A DNA stretch of 10,217 nt from CAVPPA01 sp050730755 (lineage in GTDB: Bacteria > Patescibacteriota > Saccharimonadia > Saccharimonadales > UBA4665), in NCBI GenBank assembly GCA_050730755.1, contig JBOHNR010000005.1, positions 1 to 10,217 of the forward strand, given 5' to 3'. Position 1 is the stretch's first letter, and every line of letters starts with the position of its first letter. The notes under the pieces were generated by a model. It did not search any database. It was not told where the DNA came from and worked only from the letters and a program-made list of their open reading frames with translations. Positions 1-5,524 of this stretch are shown one piece after another. A program made the translations under genes and the position numbers.

Positions 1-138
1 TTTTTTTAATACCTTTTTGTTTAACTTAACTTTACCTTTCTTTATAAGACTGGCCGCATAAGATCGACTTAGTCCCGGAAGCATACCAATTACTTTTTGG
101 TCAAGCCGTTGGGCTTCAGAAATTACAATCTTACCCAT
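1..138 (-). CDS. RluA-family 23S rRNA pseudouridine synthase, N-terminal fragment
   Basis: The first 46 codons of a gene that runs off the left edge of the window. The start is an ATG at 138 (MGKIVISEAQ). Residues 11-46 match the S4-like RNA-binding domain that opens RluA/RluD-type pseudouridine synthases: RLD at 11-13, then LPGLSRSYAASLIKKGKVKL at 20-39. The LSRS and LIKKGKV elements are typical of that fold. The catalytic domain with its RLD aspartate lies outside the window, so the target uridine cannot be told; in the family it is usually in 23S rRNA or tRNA. The gene starts 6 nt after the trpS stop and has no clear Shine-Dalgarno, suggesting co-transcription and translational coupling with trpS. 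Another S4-domain protein (for example a TlyA- or YlmH-like one) is possible, but the LPxLSRS wording favours RluA. Confidence 0.72.
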   Translation of the reverse strand, partial: MGKIVISEAQRLDQKVIGMLPGLSRSYAASLIKKGKVKLNKKVLKK

Positions 139-144
139 TCTGTT

Positions 145-1176
145 TTAAGAACGCAGGCCAACGGCACGTTGGACTCTTAGCAACGTAGCATTCGCCTGTT
201 CATTGATGGCTGTTTCGCTTTCGGCTAATTTATTTTGCAGTCTCTGCTCATCTATGTTTGTCAGTTTGGCTTGGAAATCTTTAAGGAACTGGCTGACTGC
301 AGTTGCTACTTCTATTTTGAGTTCTCCGTAGCTGGTTCTTCCCTCCCAATCTGATGCAACCTCATCAGGCCGCTTGTTGCCAAGTAGAGCTAAAATCTGT
401 AGTAAATTTGCGATGCCCGGCCGCTGGACCATATCAAACTTAATTTCACCAAAACTATCAGTTGTGGCATTCATAATTTTTTCGGCTGCCCTATCTGGTT
501 TGTCGCTGAGGAAAATTACGCCTTTACTAGACTCATCACTTTTGCTCATTTTCTTCGTTGGATCAACCAGGTCCCGAATCCGTAGACCTTGGTCTTTACC
601 GAAAAATTCATGTTGTTCTTTCACCGCTTTAGGCAGGACAAACAACCCGTTAAAGCGGTTGTTCATTCTATCGCCAAGATTCCGGGCAAACTCAAGGTGC
701 TGAGTTTGATCCTCGCCAACGGGCACGTAGCTGGCACCGTACAATAAAATATCAGCTGCCATTAAGACTGGGTAATTAAACAATCCGATACTGACTCGCT
801 CGTCATTTAGGCCTGACGATTTATCTTTGAACTGCGTCATACGACTCATTTCACCAACCCCCGTAAAGCAGTCAAGAATCCAGGTTAGTTCGCTATGAGC
901 TGGAATGTAACTTTGGCGATAGAGATAAATGTTAGGTATATCAAGCGGCAAACCGGCAGCTATGAATTGCTTTATGTTGTTGGTCGTCCGCTCCTGGAAG
1001 TTCAGATGATCAACTGGTGTCGTAAAACTATGAAGATCAGGAACGAATAAATTTATCTGATAGTCACTTGATTTTTTTCGAGACATATCAATCAAGGGCA
1101 GCAATGCCCCAAAATAATTACCCAGCTGTAAGTCACTGTTTGACCTTAGCCCGGTTAGAATAACAGTCTTACTCAT
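145..1176 (-). CDS. trpS: tryptophanyl-tRNA synthetase (TrpRS)
   Basis: Class I aminoacyl-tRNA synthetase that charges tRNA-Trp with tryptophan in the cytoplasm. The 343 residues match the usual bacterial length of about 330-350. The HIGH-type nucleotide motif reads QLGN at residues 17-20; in other bacterial TrpRS the first position also varies (TIGN, HLGN). The KMSKS loop is intact at 209-213, after VDPTK. Further family blocks are GEMSRMTQFKDKS at 108-120, YPVLMAADILLY at 135-146, whose aspartate is the expected tryptophan-binding residue, and VPVGEDQTQH at 151-160. The ATG at 1176 follows a 62-nt gap after rpsI that holds a perfect -10 box, and no Shine-Dalgarno is present, so the message may start only about 5 nt upstream. 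TrpRS next to rpsI is not the usual neighbour in model bacteria. Identification is secure. Confidence 0.97.
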   Translation of the reverse strand: MSKTVILTGLRSNSDLQLGNYFGALLPLIDMSRKKSSDYQINLFVPDLHSFTTPVDHLNFQERTTNNIKQFIAAGLPLDIPNIYLYRQSYIPAHSELTWILDCFTGVGEMSRMTQFKDKSSGLNDERVSIGLFNYPVLMAADILLYGASYVPVGEDQTQHLEFARNLGDRMNNRFNGLFVLPKAVKEQHEFFGKDQGLRIRDLVDPTKKMSKSDESSKGVIFLSDKPDRAAEKIMNATTDSFGEIKFDMVQRPGIANLLQILALLGNKRPDEVASDWEGRTSYGELKIEVATAVSQFLKDFQAKLTNIDEQRLQNKLAESETAINEQANATLLRVQRAVGLRS

Positions 1177-1187
1177 GTGCTGGTTTT

Positions 1188-1193
1188 ATTATA
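1188..1193 (-). promoter_or_regulatory. candidate -10 box for trpS
   Basis: The minus strand reads TATAAT here, ending 11 nt before the trpS ATG. The predicted +1 is near 1181, which would leave a leader of about 5 nt. No convincing -35 hexamer lies 16-18 nt upstream, so this could be a chance match in an AT-rich stretch. The absence of a Shine-Dalgarno before trpS agrees with near-leaderless initiation. Confidence 0.4.
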
Positions 1194-1215
1194 CCTGACA
1201 GTCAGCCAGTATAGG

Positions 1216-1237
1216 CAGGCTTTATCAAAGATGCCTG
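1216..1237 (-). other. hairpin just after the rpsI stop codon
   Basis: On the minus strand CAGGC (1237-1233) pairs with GCCTG (1220-1216), and inside it TTT pairs with AAA around a GAT loop with a 3-nt bulge (ATC). It begins 2 nt after the rpsI TAA. No U-tract follows, so it is not a standard intrinsic terminator. It may protect the 3' end of the ribosomal message or slow transcription before trpS. Confidence 0.35.
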
Positions 1238-1238
1238 G

Positions 1239-1640
1239 TTAACGCTTAGTGAACTGGCGCTGCTTTCTGGCACCTAGAAGACCAAACTTCTTCCGCTCTT
1301 TATCGCGTGGGTCACGCCTTAAAAGCTCGGCTCGCTTAAGGGTACCGCGATAATCCTCATTTAATAGACTAAGAGCTTTGGATATACCTAATCGAATAGC
1401 TTCAACTTGTCCGTCTTGACCGCCACCTTTAACGCGAGCTGTAATATCATATTTATGGCTGTCGAGCTCTAGTACTACAAACGGTTCTTGAAGTTTGCTT
1501 TGTATAAATTTACTACCGTCGAAGTAATCCAGGGCGGGTTTTCCGTTAACAACAATCGCACCCTTACCGCCTCCGATTCTAACTTGTGCTGTTGCAGTCT
1601 TACGGCGGCCTAGAGCGTAAAAATAATTACTTTTGGCCAT
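1239..1640 (-). CDS. rpsI: 30S ribosomal protein S9 (uS9)
   Basis: Small-subunit protein in the 30S head whose C-terminal tail reaches the P-site tRNA. The 133 residues agree with the usual length of about 130. Family signatures are YALGRRKTATAQVR at 8-21, the GGG repeat motif VKGGGQDGQ around 70-78, RRDPRDKERKKFG near 108-120 and the C-terminal KQRQFTKR, with the invariant terminal arginine that contacts tRNA. The start ATG at 1640 lies 1 nt after the rplM stop codon, so translation is probably coupled to rplM. rplM-rpsI is a near-universal bacterial pair. Nothing is missing or odd in the protein. Confidence 0.98.
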   Translation of the reverse strand: MAKSNYFYALGRRKTATAQVRIGGGKGAIVVNGKPALDYFDGSKFIQSKLQEPFVVLELDSHKYDITARVKGGGQDGQVEAIRLGISKALSLLNEDYRGTLKRAELLRRDPRDKERKKFGLLGARKQRQFTKR

Positions 1641-1641
1641 A

Positions 1642-2082
1642 TTATTTATTATTCCCCAAAGTTAATTTTTCAGGTTTTTGAGCTTCATGGTGATGCTCCG
1701 CGTCCGCATAAATTTTCAATCGCTCTAAGCGACCGTCGCGCAACTTATTTGTCGGCAGCATACCACGAACAGCATGATAAACAACTTTTCTCGGGTCACG
1801 TTCGAACTGTTCGTTTAAAGAACGCTCCGCTAACCCACCACCGTGGCCACTGTGGTGATAATACATTTTGGTCTGAAGCTTGTTACCGGTCGTGACAAGT
1901 TTGCCAGCATTGATGACGACTACAAAATCCCCACAATCAACGTGAGACGTAAACTCCGGTTTGTGTTTACCGAGCAGGAGAACCGCGACCCTAGTGCTGA
2001 GGCGGCCTAAAGATACTTCCGATGCATCAACGACGTACCATTTTCGCGTTATATCAATTGGCTTAGCGCTATAGGTTTTCAT
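1642..2082 (-). CDS. rplM: 50S ribosomal protein L13 (uL13)
   Basis: Early-assembling large-subunit protein that binds 23S rRNA. The 146 residues are normal for the family (about 142-150). Recognisable blocks are KWYVVDASEVSLGRLSTRVA at 14-33, LLGKHKPEFTSHVDCGDFVV at 36-55, KMYYHHSGHGGGL at 72-84 (most bacteria have GHPGGL), AVRGMLPTNKLRDGRLERLK at about 104-123 and the EHHHEAQKPE box near 129-138. The ATG shares 4 nt with the rplQ stop (ATGA), which indicates translational coupling. truA, often found between rplQ and rplM in other bacteria, is absent here. Confidence 0.98.
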   Translation of the reverse strand: MKTYSAKPIDITRKWYVVDASEVSLGRLSTRVAVLLLGKHKPEFTSHVDCGDFVVVINAGKLVTTGNKLQTKMYYHHSGHGGGLAERSLNEQFERDPRKVVYHAVRGMLPTNKLRDGRLERLKIYADAEHHHEAQKPEKLTLGNNK

Positions 2083-2528
2083 GCCGCTTTCTCTTCTAAC
2101 TGAGGCGTTTTTGTTTTGTCATCTCTAAGGCTCTTAGTCTCAGGCTTAGAAACCGGTAACGCTTCGTGAAGTTCGTCAACAAAACTGACACGAGCTAGCT
2201 GAGCGTTGTCACCCTTCCGGACACGTGTTCGAACAATCCGTAAGTGACCACTACTACGATTTTTGAGCTTAGGAGCAATTTGGTCAACCAATTTATGACC
2301 GCTTCCGACAGTCTGTAAGCTGCTGATTATTTGGCGGCGGTTATGCAAATCGCCCTTTTTAGCTTTTGTAATCAGTCTCTCAACATACGGCACAATGTCT
2401 TTAGCTTTAAAAAGGGTGGTTTCGACAGATTCATTTAATATAAGCGAATCAGCCAAACCCTTAATCATGGCTTGCCGCGGACCGCTTTCACGGTGAAATT
2501 TACGACCCTGGTATCCGTGACGATGCAT
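2079..2528 (-). CDS. rplQ: 50S ribosomal protein L17 (bL17), extended C-terminus
   Basis: Large-subunit protein near the peptide exit tunnel. It opens with MHRHGYQGRKFHRESGPRQA, typical of L17 (compare M-R-H-x-x-x-G-x-K-L-x-R), followed by LADSLILNESVETTLFKAKD and the block VERLITKAKKGDLHNRRQ. Most bacterial L17 proteins end at about 116-127 residues. This one has 149, and the extra part (about 118-149) is a charged, low-complexity tail rich in Lys, Glu, Asp and Thr. A good Shine-Dalgarno GGAG lies 8 nt before the ATG, within the last codons of rpoA, and the intergenic gap is 2 nt. The stop is TGA inside ATGA, shared with rplM, which shows that UGA is a stop codon in this organism. Confidence 0.97.
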   Translation of the reverse strand: MHRHGYQGRKFHRESGPRQAMIKGLADSLILNESVETTLFKAKDIVPYVERLITKAKKGDLHNRRQIISSLQTVGSGHKLVDQIAPKLKNRSSGHLRIVRTRVRKGDNAQLARVSFVDELHEALPVSKPETKSLRDDKTKTPQLEEKAA

Positions 2529-2530
2529 TG

Positions 2531-3481
2531 TTACAGCTCCAGCTCCGCTAGTTTTTCTTTCACTTCATCGAGCGCCTTACTCCCAAAGCCTTTGAGTTCG
2601 CGCAATTCCGACTCGTTTAGGGCAAACAAATCTCTTATGGTATGAATGTCGTTATTGATTAAAGCATTGGCAGTTCGAGCCGATAAATTTAAATCTTCGA
2701 TCGAGGTATTTAGTATGGACGATTCATCACCTAACATATCCGAATCACCATGTGTTAAGTTGGACGTCTCGATTGGTTCAACTTCCACGGCAATACGTGT
2801 TTTACCAGCTAATGCAGTGTATTGATTAACTAAAATAGCCGATGCTTCCTCAAACGCATCTCGTGGCGTAATTGATCCGTTGGTGTCGACAGTGATAATC
2901 AATCTGTCAAAGTCAGTGGCTTGGCCAATGCGGGTATTCTCGACTTTATAGCGAACGCGCATAACAGGGCTAAATATCGAATCAAGCGCAATGTGATCAC
3001 TTGGTTTCTTGGCTGATACTTCCTCGAGAGTGCGGTAACCCCGGCCAATCTCAACAATGAGATCAACAACTAATTTAGCTTTTGCTTCATCAATTGTCGC
3101 AACCACATATTCTGGGTTAACTACTTCGACGTCAGCATTAGTTGTGATGTCTTTTGCCGTAACTATTCCTTTACCTTGCTTAACAATTCTAAGCTCCTGC
3201 AAGTCGTCTCCATAAACCCGAAAATGAATACCTTTTAGGTTTTGCATGATATCAACGACATCCTCTTTAACGCCAGGTACTGTCGTAAACTCGTGGCTAA
3301 TGTTTTCAATCTTAAATGATGTAATTGCCGCTCCGGCAATGCTTGAGAGCAAAACACGACGCAGAGAATTACCTAATGTATTACCATAACCGCCGTGTAG
3401 CGGCTCAATGCTAAAGGTATTACTGTTCGGGCTGTGCTCTTCTATATCTACAATTCCCGGGGTTATAATCAAGTCTGACAT
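2531..3481 (-). CDS. rpoA: DNA-directed RNA polymerase alpha subunit
   Basis: Alpha subunit whose dimer starts assembly of RNA polymerase; its C-terminal domain touches upstream DNA and activators. The 316 residues match the usual length of about 315-330. The N-terminal domain (about 1-230) carries the dimer motif EPLHGGYGNTLGNSLRRVLL at 26-45, TTVPGVKEDVVDIMQNLK and the block RVRYKVENTRIGQATDFDRL. A flexible, Ser/Asp-rich linker covers about 235-255. The C-terminal domain (about 256-316) is complete: LSARTANALI keeps the DNA-contacting arginine equivalent to E. coli Arg265, and KGFGSKALDEVKEKL is the helix-hairpin-helix end. It follows rpsD by 18 nt and precedes rplQ by 2 nt, the standard alpha-operon order. 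It has the strongest ribosome binding site in the window. Confidence 0.99.
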   Translation of the reverse strand: MSDLIITPGIVDIEEHSPNSNTFSIEPLHGGYGNTLGNSLRRVLLSSIAGAAITSFKIENISHEFTTVPGVKEDVVDIMQNLKGIHFRVYGDDLQELRIVKQGKGIVTAKDITTNADVEVVNPEYVVATIDEAKAKLVVDLIVEIGRGYRTLEEVSAKKPSDHIALDSIFSPVMRVRYKVENTRIGQATDFDRLIITVDTNGSITPRDAFEEASAILVNQYTALAGKTRIAVEVEPIETSNLTHGDSDMLGDESSILNTSIEDLNLSARTANALINNDIHTIRDLFALNESELRELKGFGSKALDEVKEKLAELEL

Positions 3482-3493
3482 ATGCTGTTCTTT

Positions 3494-3501
3494 CCTCCTT
3501 T
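3494..3501 (-). promoter_or_regulatory. strong Shine-Dalgarno for rpoA
   Basis: The minus strand reads AAAGGAGG, a near-perfect complement to the 16S rRNA tail. It overlaps the rpsD TAA stop and lies 12 nt before the rpoA ATG, a slightly long spacing. It shows that the organism has a working anti-Shine-Dalgarno, so its absence at infA and trpS is meaningful. It may let RNA polymerase alpha be made independently of rpsD translation. Confidence 0.75.
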
Positions 3502-4114
3502 AGCGTGAATAATACTCAACGATTAATTGTTCATTAATATCCGGTTCGGCATCTTCTCGCGTCGGTAAACCAGTCACTTCAACAACAACTTTTTTGCGAT
3601 CGACTTTTAACCAATCGGGAATAGTGCTAGGTGCTGGACTGATGTCGTCCAACCTTTTAAAATACTCATTTTTAACACTATGCTCTCTAAGCTTCAAAGT
3701 ATCTCCTACTTTCAGTCGAATTGAGGGAATATCAACACGCTTTTCGTTCAATAAAAAATGTCCATGAGTCACTAGTTGCCGAGAACCACGACGCGATGGC
3801 GCAAATCCAGCTCGGTAAACAGCGTTATCTGCACGTCGTTCCAAATAGCGCAACAAGTCTGCCCCGGTTTGCCCGCGGTCTCGCATGGCTTCTTTTATAA
3901 GATTACTGAACTGACGCTCAAGTAATCCGTAAAGACGTTTAACTTTTTGCTTTTCCCTAAGCTGGAGGGCATATTGGCTTGATTTAGTACGGCCGGCGCG
4001 ACCATGCTGTCCAGGTAAAGCACTACGCTTCACAAGTGCCTTGTGAGCTTTTACGTGTAAGGCATAACCCTCTCGACGACTCATCTTTACGATAGATTGT
4101 GTATCTCTGGCCAT
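3500..4114 (-). CDS. rpsD: 30S ribosomal protein S4 (uS4), cysteine-free form
   Basis: Primary 16S rRNA-binding protein that starts assembly of the 5' domain and, in E. coli, represses the alpha operon by binding its mRNA. The 204 residues are normal. Signatures include SRREGYALHVK at 12-22, LPGQHGRAGRTKSSQYALQL around 33-52, REKQKVKRLYGLLERQF, the S4 domain block RRGSRQLVTHGHFLLNEKRV and the C-terminal INEQLIVEYYSR. In zinc-binding S4 (for example Thermus) cysteines occur at positions 9, 12, 26 and 31; here these read Val, Ser, Ala and Ser by eye, so it is the zinc-free type. The gap to rpsK is 3 nt. If S4 regulates this operon, the candidate target is the folded leader before rpmJ. Confidence 0.98.
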   Translation of the reverse strand: MARDTQSIVKMSRREGYALHVKAHKALVKRSALPGQHGRAGRTKSSQYALQLREKQKVKRLYGLLERQFSNLIKEAMRDRGQTGADLLRYLERRADNAVYRAGFAPSRRGSRQLVTHGHFLLNEKRVDIPSIRLKVGDTLKLREHSVKNEYFKRLDDISPAPSTIPDWLKVDRKKVVVEVTGLPTREDAEPDINEQLIVEYYSR

Positions 4115-4117
4115 AGC

Positions 4118-4528
4118 TTAAACCCTTCTCGCCTTCTTTGGCCTAACACCGCCGTGCGGTACGCCGGTAACATCCTGAACTATCTCAACTTGGATATTCA
4201 TCGCCGATAGAGCCCTAACAGCCGCATCGCGACCGAGACCGACTCCTTTTATTAAGACATCGGCTTTAGTGAGACCGTATTGTTGCTTGGCGGCGCCAAT
4301 GGCTTTTTCAGCCGCTACCTGGGCGGCATAAGCAGTGCTCTTTTTAGAACCACGAAAACCACAGGCTCCGGCGCTGGTTGTTACCAAAGTATTTCCAGTC
4401 TGATCAGTCACTGTAATAATGGTGTTATTAAAAGTTGCCAAAATATGAACTTGGCCCTGAGAGATAGCTCTTTTTGCTTTCTTCTTGGTCGGCGTCTTAG
4501 CTTTAGGTGGTGTTGTAACTTCTATCAT
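4118..4528 (-). CDS. rpsK: 30S ribosomal protein S11 (uS11)
   Basis: Platform protein of the 30S subunit near the E-site. The 136 residues include a short basic N-terminal tail (about 1-22, PPKAKTPTKKKAKR). The conserved body follows: GQVHILATFNNTIITVTDQ at 25-43, SAGACGFRGSKKSTAYAAQV, the GVGLGRDAAVRAL block and the C-terminal DVTGVPHGGVRPKKARRV, which is diagnostic. The start ATG at 4528 follows rpsM by a 15-nt AT-only or nearly AT-only spacer with no Shine-Dalgarno, unlike most genes in the cluster. Initiation may depend on coupling to rpsM or on an unstructured AT-rich leader. Confidence 0.98.
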   Translation of the reverse strand: MIEVTTPPKAKTPTKKKAKRAISQGQVHILATFNNTIITVTDQTGNTLVTTSAGACGFRGSKKSTAYAAQVAAEKAIGAAKQQYGLTKADVLIKGVGLGRDAAVRALSAMNIQVEIVQDVTGVPHGGVRPKKARRV

Positions 4529-4543
4529 AATATTTATTCAATT

Positions 4544-4930
4544 CTAAGTCTTGGTTGCGACTTTCCTAGCTGTGCCTCCAACAGTTACCTTGTGACCACG
4601 ACGAGTGCGAGCGTTGGTTTTGGTTCGTTGTCCTCGGCTTGGTAAGTTTAACTTGTGCCGAATGCCGCGATACGCGTTAATATCTTTCAGTCGTTTGATG
4701 TTACCGCTAACAATCTGCTGCAACTCACCTTCGACAATATACTTACTACTTATAACTTCCTGAATCCGTGTAATTTCGTTATCCGTCAGATTTTTAACTC
4801 GGACCGTTGTATCAACTTTAGCTTCGGATAAGATAATCTGGCTAGTCTTTGGCCCAATACCGTAGACATACGTTAAGGAAACGCCCACCTGCTTTTCGCT
4901 CGGAATAGTTACTCCGGAAATTCGTGCCAT
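4544..4930 (-). CDS. rpsM: 30S ribosomal protein S13 (uS13)
   Basis: 30S head protein that forms intersubunit bridges and contacts the P-site tRNA through its tail. The 128 residues match the family (about 118-128). It begins MARISGVTIPSEKQVGVSLT, continues with the helix-hairpin-helix block YVYGIGPKTSQIIL and has the diagnostic RGIRHKLNLPSRGQRTKTNA followed by RTRRG. The ending (HKVTVGGTARKVATKT) is less basic than the usual Lys-rich tail. Its ATG is 3 nt after the rpmJ stop, with AAGG 7 nt upstream as a modest ribosome binding site. Position after rpmJ is typical of the alpha operon. Confidence 0.98.
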   Translation of the reverse strand: MARISGVTIPSEKQVGVSLTYVYGIGPKTSQIILSEAKVDTTVRVKNLTDNEITRIQEVISSKYIVEGELQQIVSGNIKRLKDINAYRGIRHKLNLPSRGQRTKTNARTRRGHKVTVGGTARKVATKT

Positions 4931-4933
4931 TAC

Positions 4934-5050
4934 CTAACCTTGCCTCTGCTTATGTTTAGGCTTTAATTTATTGATGATATAAACTCGCCCTTTACGCCTA
5001 ACAACCTGGTCATCCGGGCTAATCTTTTTGACACTTGCACGCACTTTCAT
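4934..5050 (-). CDS. rpmJ: 50S ribosomal protein L36 (bL36), cysteine-free form
   Basis: A 38-codon gene. The translation begins MKVRASVKKISPDDQVVRRK and ends KPKHKQRQG, unmistakable for L36, a small protein placed late in the large subunit. The zinc-binding type has three cysteines and one histidine (C-x2-C at about 11 and 14, C at about 27, H33). Here positions 11-14 read SPDD and the third cysteine site is Asn or Lys, so only the histidine remains: this is the zinc-free type. The start at 5050 is chosen because MKVRAS is the family N-terminus. An ATG 9 nt upstream (5059) would add MIR, but is only 2 nt from the Shine-Dalgarno. rpmJ follows a structured 157-nt gap after infA and leads into rpsM after 3 nt. 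Confidence 0.95.
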   Translation of the reverse strand: MKVRASVKKISPDDQVVRRKGRVYIINKLKPKHKQRQG

Positions 5051-5061
5051 GCGGATCATTG

Positions 5062-5068
5062 CTCCTTT
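5062..5068 (-). promoter_or_regulatory. Shine-Dalgarno of rpmJ, possibly masked
   Basis: The minus strand reads AAAGGAG here, 11 nt before the family-consistent rpmJ ATG at 5050 and 2 nt before the alternative ATG at 5059. Six of its bases (AAGGAG) are a perfect complement to CTCCTT at 5171-5166 in the upstream leader, so the same mRNA could hide this site. A 6-bp hairpin sits immediately upstream at 5070-5089. Confidence 0.65.
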
Positions 5069-5069
5069 G

Positions 5070-5089
5070 AATGTGGCCAATGACACACT
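5070..5089 (-). other. small hairpin upstream of the rpmJ ribosome binding site
   Basis: On the minus strand AGTGTG (5089-5084) can pair with CACATT (5075-5070), six pairs including one G-U, around an 8-nt loop. It ends next to the Shine-Dalgarno, where it could affect ribosome access. Alone it is weak; its interest comes from the larger leader structure just upstream. Confidence 0.35.
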
Positions 5090-5149
5090 GCTTAAATATT
5101 ATTAAATTGATAAGGTAAAGCAACACTCGTCACTTGATTTTGTACGGCT

Positions 5150-5207
5150 AGCTTTCGGGCTCAATAAGGAGGCTGCGCCCTCAGCTGCTGAACAATTGAC
5201 GAAAGCT
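5150..5207 (-). promoter_or_regulatory. candidate structured mRNA leader of the rpmJ-rpsM-rpsK-rpsD-rpoA-rplQ block
   Basis: The element starts directly after the infA TAG. An 8-bp perfect stem is formed by AGCTTTCG (5207-5200) and CGAAAGCT (5157-5150). It continues, past a 3-nt GCC bulge, into a 5-bp stem TCAAT/ATTGA (5199-5195 with 5165-5161). The apical part can form a TCAG-CAG-CTGA hairpin (5191-5181) and a short GC hairpin next to it. The apical strand also contains CCTCCTT (5172-5166), an anti-Shine-Dalgarno that can pair with the rpmJ ribosome binding site about 100 nt downstream. There is no U-tract, so it is not a terminator. The position equals that of the E. coli alpha-operon leader, which S4 binds; no sequence likeness to that element is claimed. 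The rest of the gap (5090-5149) is AT-rich, with at most a weak promoter-like match (TTGCTT, 16 nt, TAATAT). Confidence 0.5.
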
Positions 5208-5429
5208 CTAACCCCGGCGATAGGTGATTCTGCCCTTACTGAGATCGTAAGGAGTCAACTCAACCGTAACGCTGTCGCCTGGCACAATTCGGATAAAATG
5301 TTTCCGCATTTTACCGGCGACATGAGCGATTATTCGATGGCCGTTCTCAAGTTCAACACGAAACTGTGCTCCAGGGAGCGTTTCTACTACAGTTCCCGTC
5401 AACTCAATGACTTCCTTATTAACAGCCAT
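5208..5429 (-). CDS. infA: translation initiation factor IF-1
   Basis: Small OB-fold protein that blocks the ribosomal A-site during initiation. From the ATG at 5429 it has 73 residues, the normal length (about 72). It reads MAVNKEVIELTGTVVETLPG, then FRVELENGH, IAHVAGKMRKHFIRI and the diagnostic GDSVTVELTPYDLSKGRI. A start 30 nt further upstream stays open but would add MKLGIIIACF, which no IF-1 has and which lies on the promoter -10 box. No Shine-Dalgarno precedes the ATG. A near-consensus promoter ends 13 nt before it, so the transcript would have a leader of about 7 nt. adk and map, which usually separate secY and infA, are absent. Confidence 0.97.
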   Translation of the reverse strand: MAVNKEVIELTGTVVETLPGAQFRVELENGHRIIAHVAGKMRKHFIRIVPGDSVTVELTPYDLSKGRITYRRG

Positions 5430-5442
5430 AAAACAAGCAATA

Positions 5443-5472
5443 ATTATACCAAGTTTCAACCTGTGATGTAAA
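5443..5472 (-). promoter_or_regulatory. sigma-70-type promoter of infA and the alpha operon
   Basis: On the minus strand TTTACA (5472-5467) is followed by an 18-nt spacer and a perfect TATAAT (5448-5443). That is 11 of 12 consensus bases. The predicted start of transcription is near 5436, giving an infA leader of about 7 nt. It would uncouple infA and the downstream genes from transcription of secY. Confidence 0.7.
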
Positions 5473-5524
5473 GAGGTATTTAATTTTTTTGTCTAAGGCC
5501 CAATCGACTATATTCGCTAGAGTC

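Noticed and set aside
374..703. Plus-strand open frame of 109 codons opposite trpS
   Set aside because: Antisense shadow of trpS with no recognisable protein features. The same holds for the other plus-strand frames (4280-4645, 8209-8544, 8833-9193).
5051..5059. Earlier rpmJ ATG giving MIRMKVRAS
   Set aside because: L36 starts at MKVRAS, and the earlier ATG is only 2 nt from the Shine-Dalgarno, too close for normal initiation.
5096..5123. Promoter between infA and rpmJ (TTGCTT-16-TAATAT)
   Set aside because: Only 3 of 6 and 4 of 6 consensus bases match in an AT-rich stretch; not better than chance.
5430..5459. Longer infA start adding MKLGIIIACF
   Set aside because: The IF-1 family starts at MA(K/V)..., and the added codons coincide with the TATAAT promoter element.
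5196..5471. Plus-strand open frame of 91 codons across infA
   Set aside because: It lies fully antisense to infA and its promoter, resembles no known protein, and has no ribosome binding site. IF-1 on the minus strand explains the sequence.
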